Part shown: positions 57,678 to 64,000 of the stretch, in pieces
Layout: the number at the start of each line of letters is the position of its first letter
How positions within the stretch are numbered: position 1 is the first letter of the stretch
From: Calvatia gigantea
Lineage: Eukaryota > Basidiomycota > Agaricomycetes > Agaricales > Lycoperdaceae
DNA: 64,000 bases
NCBI GenBank assembly: GCA_025093985.1
Contig: JACAAK010000003.1
Coordinates: forward strand, 372,001 to 436,000
Reading direction: 5' to 3'
The notes under the pieces: model-generated
Databases searched by the model: none
What the model saw: the letters and a program-made list of their open reading frames with translations, nothing else
Told to the model about the DNA's origin: nothing
Made by a program: the position numbers and the translations under genes

Positions 57678-58538
57678 TCAGGACTTCGACCACTTCCTGT
57701 CCGCACTGAGGGTCAGAGTTTGGCCAGTGGGCCTATCTGTGAGGTCGATGTCGACCGGTAAATAAGCATCACTCTCAGAAATCATGCCACTGGTTTCGAT
57801 GTTCTGTTGGAAAAAGATTCTCGCCGTCTTCTTCGGCGTGAGCATCACAGTATTACCCGACAAGGTCATGGAGGGCGCGATGTAGACTGCAACACAGGTA
57901 AATCACTCGCTGGTGTGTCGCACAAGTGTGAGGCTTTACTTACTCGGAATCGGGTCCGCGAAATGCTGCTTCGACCTCCCGTCGCGCGTGGTAAGCTGGG
58001 CCAAGTACACAACCGGCGCGGCGTCGACCTCGATGGGATTGAATTTCAAGGCGTTCTCGACATCCTGGTTAAAAATCTCGGGGTGTGTGTTCCAGTTTGG
58101 GAGCCTGTAACCCTGACCAAGACCAGTTTCCTCGATTGCGGACGAAACGGCGACTTTGACTGGGTGAACATTAGCAATCGGCGCTTCCATATTCTTTTAA
58201 CCAACTGCTTACTGCCTCCCGACTCCCAAGGCTTTTTGCTAGCGGACGCGAAATACGTCACGACCCAACCGAAACTGTTGGTTGTGCTATAGCCTGAATT
58301 CTCATCAGCCACAATGTACCATGGTCAACGACAGCGTTATGCTTACTCCCTGGCGCAAGAGTAACAGAGGCAACATTGTTGGATTCGTTGACGGTATTCG
58401 ACATGCACAACTTGTAGCCGTTTCCCCCCAGGTCCTGTAGGGCCTTCGGATCTGTCAAAATAATGTATCAATATCTCAAGAGTGCAGATAGTCCGCAAGC
58501 GGCATACCAAGCAGAACCTTGAAGGAAAGGGAAGTCAT
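57678..58538 (-). CDS. Unknown five-exon gene, copy 1 (213 residues)
   Basis: Exons on the minus strand are 58508-58538, 58347-58451, 58213-58293, 57944-58159 and 57678-57886. Introns are 56, 53, 53 and 57 bp, all GT-AG. The model is supported by exon-by-exon agreement with copy 2 (60388-61283): matching segments include NGYKLCMSN/NNYSLCLSH, NSFGWVVTYFASAS/NTFKWDVAYSMSAS, GQGYRLPNW/REGYRLISW, and the C-terminal TSGMISESD/SGGMISERD followed by RPTGQ/KPTGQ. No signal peptide or membrane segment is apparent. I do not recognise the family with confidence; the alternating pattern suggests a beta-rich soluble protein. A CATAAATA box about 65-75 bp upstream may serve as promoter. Confidence 0.75.
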
Positions 58539-60387
58539 TGTGGGCAGTAAGGCAAATGTCTGTACGAGTAAGCTGGCTTTTTGGATGAGATCGGATAGTA
58601 GCGTGTATTTATGCTAATCAGGATGAGGACGGTCAGCAGCTCGGCAAGTCGGAGAAAATCAGAATGCGAACTTAGGAAAATAATAGTGCCAAATGTACCT
58701 CCATCTGTCTAGGCGATAAAGTTCTCGAAGAAGTTGCTTGTTCGTTGACCGCTTGCCGCCAGCGTAGAATCTTCGACTGTACGTATGTACCGTCTGTTCA
58801 TTTCTCAAGTTTGATCGAGGGTGGCTTCCAATCTCAGGTCCAGGCCAAATCGGTGCGATCTAATCCCCCACTGGACGCTATCAGTTGACGAGGACGGCCG
58901 GCGCGTGAGTTTGCCATGACATCGATAATGTTAAAACGTCATTGACGTTGTTGACGTTGTTGATGTTGACTGACGTCTCGCACCTTTGGAAATCGCCGTT
59001 CGACTTGTGATTCCGTCCCCTTGCCCGTTACATCCATCGTAGCGGCGCTCAGAGCACCAGTCCCCGAGTCTTTGACATAGTCTAATTTTTTGTCTTCGCA
59101 CGATTTTATTCCAATGTCAGGCCAGCGAGCCATCGTGCGAGGCACAGCTGGAGTCGTTCCTCTCCTCCTTGGTGCTTTTGCATTCTTGTTATGGATCAGC
59201 CACTTCACCTCCCGCACTTCGGTACAATGAGGGTAATTGACAGCCGACAGCTTCCCACTCCACGGTGCCTCACGTTCCTTTTATCCCACTTGTGCCTGTC
59301 TTTCTTGGTCATGGCTCCGGCCACTTTCATTTATTTCACTTTATGTATTCATTCTGTGCGACTCCGAACGTATATTTCCTTTTGTTTTACTGCGTATATG
59401 CATTGTTGCGTGGGTGGTTTGATGCAGGCGAGTGTGTTCCGAAAATAGATACGTACTTTGATCATCATTCCGCGTTGCGTAACTGTCACTGTGGCGCACT
59501 TCATGAAGTGAGATTTGTTCTTAGGAGTCAGGATTATATCTGATTACATTGTAGTAATTGACACCTCAAAGTAGGGCAGTGAAGTAATGTAGGTCATGGA
59601 CCGATGGCGTAAGTACCTTCATTGCAGTTTAATGTATAGGTCTGGGCTGGGACTGGGCAAGGCGAGGGCTTTGAAGCTCAATCAATCAGGGAAATGATTC
59701 ACATCATTCCCACGGGACGGTGCTTTGGCAGAGAGAATGGCAGTCATTCTCACCCGACAGAACCCTCCTCTTGCTTCGCAGAGTCGGGGATTCGGACGAG
59801 ATCAACCCTTGTTTTCGAATGGATACTAAAACTCTTCTCGGACCGAGTATTGTTATTACGGTGTGGCCCCACTGCCGTTTTCAAGCTCTCCAACTCCGAT
59901 ACAGTACGTACCTACATGTGGAGGAACTAGAGTGAACGGATTTCCCAAACAAGATTTCTCATCTGCTGGCCGCTTGCGGCCAGGGCTCACATCCATTCAT
60001 TTTCAAGTTCAATCTAGGGAGTTCCTCCACACTTCAAACAAGTGGACTCAAAGGGGTGTAGTCAGGGTGGGGACTCGGGTATTATCCGACATGCCCATCG
60101 TGCTGAGATCTTCTGGGAACATTGTGAGAAGCTTCAAGTTATTACAGGCCTCTACTAACGTCAGGCCCCCCAACTCCAACTACGCTTCTGGAATGGTTTG
60201 TTATCCGAACCTCACCCCTGTTGGTCAGAATTCGCATCCTTCTTTGTCGGGCTGTGTAGCACGTTCTTCAACGGTGATGTATAAGTTCGCCGAGATGGCA
60301 CTGCGTGTATCCAGGTTTTCCCGTGGGCCGTTGTATGAGTACTCAAGAAAATATTGTTCAACATCGGAAATGTGAAATACACTACGT
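58539..60387. other. Spacer between the two paralogues
   Basis: I see no supportable gene. Open frames of 60-170 codons exist on both strands (for example 58939-59217 minus, 59863-60375 plus) but show no family motif, partner exons or homology to the neighbours. A perfect 8-bp inverted repeat with 2-nt loop (CTGGCCGC/GCGGCCAG) lies at 59966-59983. The left end should hold the promoter of copy 1. Confidence 0.45.
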
Positions 60388-61283
60388 TCAGCTGATAATC
60401 GTCCATCTACTGTCGTTACCCAATTGCATTATCTGGCCAGTAGGCTTGCTAGTGAGATCGATACTTTGTGACAGATATATATCTCTCTCGGAAATCATCC
60501 CACCGCTGTCGATACGGCCTTGCATAAAGTAGACCACAGCGGTGCGCTTCGGAATCAACGTCGCACCGCCGGGATGCAGTAATTTGTATTTGCCCACGTA
60601 GACTGAAGCAGGATATATCCCTTAACTTTGTAAAAAGAGACGTTGAGCGATCGATCGACGCACTGGGAATGGGCACGGTGAATTCCCGTTTCATCCGGCC
60701 ATTGAGAACTTCATTCCTTCCTTGCAGGAAGACGATGGGTGCGGCGTCGTTCTGGACGACTTCGAATCTGAGCGTGTCGCCGTAATTCTGAGGGAAAATC
60801 TGTGGCTCATCGCTCCAGCTGATGAGCCTATAACCCTCGCGCAGCTCGAGCGGCTTTATGCCAGACCTAGGGTCGACTTCACCTGGACGAAGGTTAGGAA
60901 TCGGTTCTGCGTTAGAGAAGTGGCCTACCTCCTTCTGACCAGGCCTGCTGGCTGGCGGACATGCTGTACGCCACGTCCCACTTAAAGGTATTGTACATGC
61001 TGTATGCTAAACCAAGTTAACGAAGCACGGAGCGGTGCTGACGGCGAGGTTGGACTTGCCAGTATCGCCTTTGGGTGGGAGGGAAATGGCTACGACGTTC
61101 TCCTGATTGGTGCCCTTTTCATCATAAACACTGTGAGACAAGCACAATGAATAGTTGTTATCAGACAGGTTCTTCAAGATCTGCTGGGCTGCCGGGTACT
61201 CCTTGATCAATGCTCGAAGGATAGATGTAGATCGACGTCCTACCCAGTTCAACTCTGATGGTATTGAGCGCTGGCTGAGACAT
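60388..61283 (-). CDS. Unknown five-exon gene, copy 2 (about 227 residues)
   Basis: Proposed minus-strand exons are 61254-61283, 61060-61201, 60929-61006, 60664-60882 and 60388-60602. Introns 2-4 (53, 46 and 61 bp) fall at the same places and phases as in copy 1. Intron 2 uses a GC-AG donor (GCAAGT) and keeps the frame. Intron 3 has a CTAAC branch-point motif. The first exon is uncertain: the donor GTTGAA is weak and was chosen because it joins the frame that aligns with copy 1. The paralogues lie in tandem on one strand, 1.85 kb apart. No signal peptide was seen and the function is unknown. Confidence 0.72.
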
Positions 61284-62199
61284 TAAGATTGCTGCGAAGA
61301 GCGAACTGGTGTCGTGTTACGATTTACGATGGTAGTGGTGGTTATTCGTTATGACATCCGGGCGGGCTGGGAGGAACCTCCGATCCACGGCGTATAAGTC
61401 TCTGAGTCTGATCCGACAAAAAAATCAAAAAGGTCGATATCATAAATATTAAATGTTCAAGTTTCAGCTCCTGTGTTGAATGATCTTATCTGGAACGGGG
61501 ATGACGTAGGATTTGAAGTCATCAGGTCCATATACCCTTTTGTGGGAGTTTGGTCGGTAAAACTTGGGACTTCTGGAGTGTGGTGACCGAGCCATCAAGT
61601 TCTTCCGCCTTTAAAATATCTTCCACGCCTTCGAGTGATGCTGCCGTTTTACGATACTTATTACTCGAACTATAACTCGGAGATAGTTCCTGTGCTCGCA
61701 TTCTTCCAAAAGCTCTCCTTCCATACTTAAGTACGCAATCGGATGGGTACGATGGAAGAACCCTTCATGTTATCTCCTCCATTTTCGGAAACGGAGTAAC
61801 CGCATCTAGAAAACGAAAAGGTTTGATATGGCTTGGATATGGCAGAGCGAAGCAAGATCTACTTGTATGTGGTGATGATGTGCCGCCCTGGCCTCAAAGA
61901 CAGCAAATTGATTCCGGGCTCAGTGCTCAAGCGCCTCATGCCGTACTTTTTCTGGCTTCTCGTCCAAGTCACCCTGTGGCTGGTCCTATCACATTGACTA
62001 ATCGTCAACATTCATCAATTAATACATATTCTAGAAACTGGCTAACGACAGCCTCCCTTTATCTCCATATGATGAGGCGCATTTTCCTGACAACCGCTGT
62101 GGGTGGACGGCGTCCGAAGTTCGGCTGCCAGCCCATCACACCAAATTACTCAACCTCGGTATTTCACTTGTCTCTCACTTGTATTCTCACATCCCCAGC
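61284..62199. promoter_or_regulatory. Divergent intergenic region between copy 2 and the aegerolysin
   Basis: These 916 bp separate two start codons that point away from each other, so both promoters should lie here. The 60 bp before the aegerolysin start are pyrimidine-rich (TCACTTGTCTCTCACTTG), as in fungal start regions. A GT...CCCCAG stretch at 62159-62198 could be a small 5' intron. Overlapping open frames such as 61823-62473 are not supported. Confidence 0.5.
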
Positions 62200-62628
62200 A
62201 TGGGCTACGACCAGTGGATTGATCTCCAAATTGGCAACAGAACCAACGTCGATCTTGAGCTCAAGAACGTCGAATTATGGGATGAAAGTTATTGCAAATT
62301 CTACAAGCACGGTGGCAGTAAAGATGACGAGGTCCCAAAGTCGGATATCGAGGGTGCCGTCGCGCCGAAAGCCTCGTATTCCTACGTTATGGCGTCCTGT
62401 GGAAGGGACTACTCCCCGACCGGAACCCAAGGTAGCCTCGACATCTATAGCAAGGGCACGGACACGAAAGTAGCCACCATCAAGTGGGACTGCCCTTGGA
62501 CCCCCGGGAGCGACAACTCGTTCTCGGCCACATCGGCGGACGAGTCCAAGGTCCTCGTCGAAAACACTAGCTGGAGCAAAACAGGGCCATTGGAATACAT
62601 CACTGTCACCATTCAGGGTATGCTCTGA
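62200..62628 (+). CDS. Aegerolysin family protein (142 residues)
   Basis: This is a single uninterrupted frame from ATG 62200 to TGA 62626-62628, of the usual length for this family. Its features are the N-terminal MGYDQW, SCGR at residues 66-69, GTQGS at 75-79 and the family hallmark WDCPW at 96-100. Cysteines are at 32, 67 and 98. There is no signal peptide, which is normal for aegerolysins. Family members are small beta-sandwich proteins that bind membrane lipids; some act with a separate pore-forming partner of the MACPF type. No MACPF gene is present in this window. A start 21 bp upstream (62179) is possible, but the family N-terminus favours 62200. CpG and GC content are typical of the gene compartment. 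Confidence 0.9.
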   Translation: MGYDQWIDLQIGNRTNVDLELKNVELWDESYCKFYKHGGSKDDEVPKSDIEGAVAPKASYSYVMASCGRDYSPTGTQGSLDIYSKGTDTKVATIKWDCPWTPGSDNSFSATSADESKVLVENTSWSKTGPLEYITVTIQGML

Positions 62629-63903
62629 CGCTCGGCGAGAGGTGGGTCGTTTTCAAGTGGCTGAGTCGCGTCATGCTAATAGCGGGTTCAGAGCCAAGTT
62701 GCGGTCGCTCGGGTGTTTTAACTGAGAGAGGATTCTTCACTTGTGTCAGGTTCTTGCTCTTGCGTGGTAGTTTCCATGGTTGATTATGTACCTCTTCATG
62801 AATACGGCGGATAAGATGTTTTCCAGTAAATATCTGTTCATATCATATGTATGCAGTATCCTAAAGTTCACCTCCACATTAAAGTACCCTCATTGAACAG
62901 GTTGAACCTTGTACTGTTTTCAGTGCGATGAACTTCTGGAGATTGCTGTTGTCACGATGTTGCTCTTTTTGTCAATTTCGCTGAGTGAGAGTGGATGACC
63001 TCCTGTGGCAAGGATTTGAAAGAACCGAGAAGTTTTTCTGGATCACCTTGACTCCGTTTGGGAAGAATTGGGGGTCACATCAGCACAAAGTGGGCTCACT
63101 CCGTTGATGACTGACGCTCTTCTCTAGACGTGATGAAATGGAAGTGAGCATTGATGCCCAGTGAGAAACCCGTGGAATCTAGCCGGGCTCAAACGAGGCG
63201 GACTCTGGAAAACGAGGTCAGACGAGCCGAGTGGAAGTCGACGCGAACGACACGCCTGAATAAATGAACTTCATGGAGCTCAGTGGATTTCGCACGAGCC
63301 ATAAAACTTTGTAAGCGACTGTTGTTGTACATCACGCCGTTTGTGGTAGCCAAAGTAATCCTATGGATGCACCAACACAAGTCCCATCCACTACTCGAAG
63401 TCTTCCATCCGATTCTGGCTTGTATATATACCCCGCTGATTCCAAGCGTGGGACGGAGGATATCTCCTACTCAAACTCTCACATCCTCGTCTGCCATCGC
63501 TATATACAATCCGTCCAAGTTCATCAACATCGTTTGGTAAATGGTCGAAATTGGTGCCCATCCAAACTTGCGAAAGGCGAGAAATCCCTAAACCACACTA
63601 CGGTGTACTTCAAGCACGAAAAGTGAGAGAGGCAGCAGCAGCAGAATAACACTCTTACAGCTCATTTTAAGCCTATACGTGAACCTTGCGAGGGGCCAGC
63701 CTCAACGTACTTAGCAAGTTTCCACTGGGTAAGTTATACCGTCCCCCGTTAGAGGTTATCTCTGACGTTCCTTGCACGCTTGGGTCCCTGTATGCGGTGA
63801 AACTCCTTGCCACGGAACCCTACAGCAAATCCTACTGCTCACCCCACTGCGAGGACCGTTAGCTTGGGTGTGTTATATTTTTTTCCCCTTTCAATCATCG
63901 ACA
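62629..63903. other. Intergenic region with possible promoter elements
   Basis: No gene is supportable. TATATATA at 63423-63430 followed by a pyrimidine-rich stretch (about 63466-63500) looks like a fungal promoter and start region, but the ATG at 63541 opens only a very short frame. The region 63860-63900 before the next start is also pyrimidine-rich. Short frames on both strands lack family motifs. Confidence 0.4.
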
Positions 63904-63978
63904 ATGTCAATCCAATACCAGCCATTCTGGCCCTTGGTTAACGACACTCGGGCCTTACTTTCGCATCAATTCTTCCTA
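63904..63978 (+). CDS. First exon of a gene running off the right edge
   Basis: The ATG at 63904 (context GACAATGTC) opens 25 codons, MSIQYQPFWPLVN onward, ending exactly at a consensus donor GTAAGT (63979-63984). A pyrimidine-rich stretch precedes the start. The intron is entered before the window ends, so the product cannot be identified. Confidence 0.45.
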
Positions 63979-64000
63979 GTAAGTTTAAGGCCTCTCGTTT

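Noticed and set aside
59966..59983. CTGGCCGC/GCGGCCAG hairpin as a terminator or operator
   Set aside because: Fungal genes do not use such terminators, it is isolated from both genes, and an 8-bp palindrome can arise by chance in GC-rich DNA.
59863..60375. 170-codon plus-strand frame near copy 2
   Set aside because: No recognisable family motif, no plausible splice partners and no homology to neighbours.
61823..62473. 216-codon frame upstream of and overlapping the aegerolysin
   Set aside because: It overlaps the aegerolysin in another frame, shows no motif and has a composition typical of a shadow frame.

Overview
The window comes from a filamentous fungus, most likely a basidiomycete of the Agaricomycetes. 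The protein genes at its right end have introns of about 46-61 bp, and one encodes an aegerolysin, a family common in mushrooms. About 57 kb on the left is nested, decayed LTR retrotransposons. About 6.5 kb on the right is CpG-rich ordinary gene space. No tRNA, rRNA or CRISPR feature was seen.

Left part (1-37055). Behind a short tandem repeat, a 338-bp terminal-repeat element (M1) and a gypsy gag fragment lies a large minus-strand Ty3/gypsy chromovirus, A1 (2286-37055). It has been split by later insertions. Copia element C (3689-20986, target duplication GTCAT) sits in its third ORF. C is itself split by A2 (6996-16180, duplication TGTAG), a second plus-strand copy of the A family, and by H1, a 1.3-kb non-coding element. 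A2 carries a solo LTR of family B. Further right, a full-length gypsy element B (24926-32563, duplication TGTCC) lies in the A1 reverse transcriptase and carries H2. LTR K lies in the A1 leader.

Middle part (37056-46092). This holds two truncated relatives of B (D1, D2), peppered with solo LTRs (E, F, C-like, I, A3), a second copy of the 338-bp element (M2) and a copia gag fragment (L).

Right repetitive part (46098-57600). A younger full-length gypsy element, G (46098-55011, duplication TAAGA), is followed by solo LTR debris and a 30-bp minisatellite.

Gene part (57678-64000). Two paralogous five-exon minus-strand genes of unknown family are followed by a divergently transcribed aegerolysin gene and the first exon of another gene at the edge.

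How the elements work: families A, B and G share one layout of LTR, gag, -1 frameshift into pol (protease, reverse transcriptase, RNase H, integrase, chromodomain), an extra ORF, then LTR. In A2 and B the frameshift site is the heptamer GGATTTT followed 6-7 nt later by a clear hairpin. G has AAATTTT directly before the gag stop. The extra ORF is Cys/His-rich in A and G, and is an unrelated unknown protein in B, D1 and D2. Almost all in-frame stops are TGA at positions where related copies point to Arg CGA codons, so CpG decay explains most of the coding damage.
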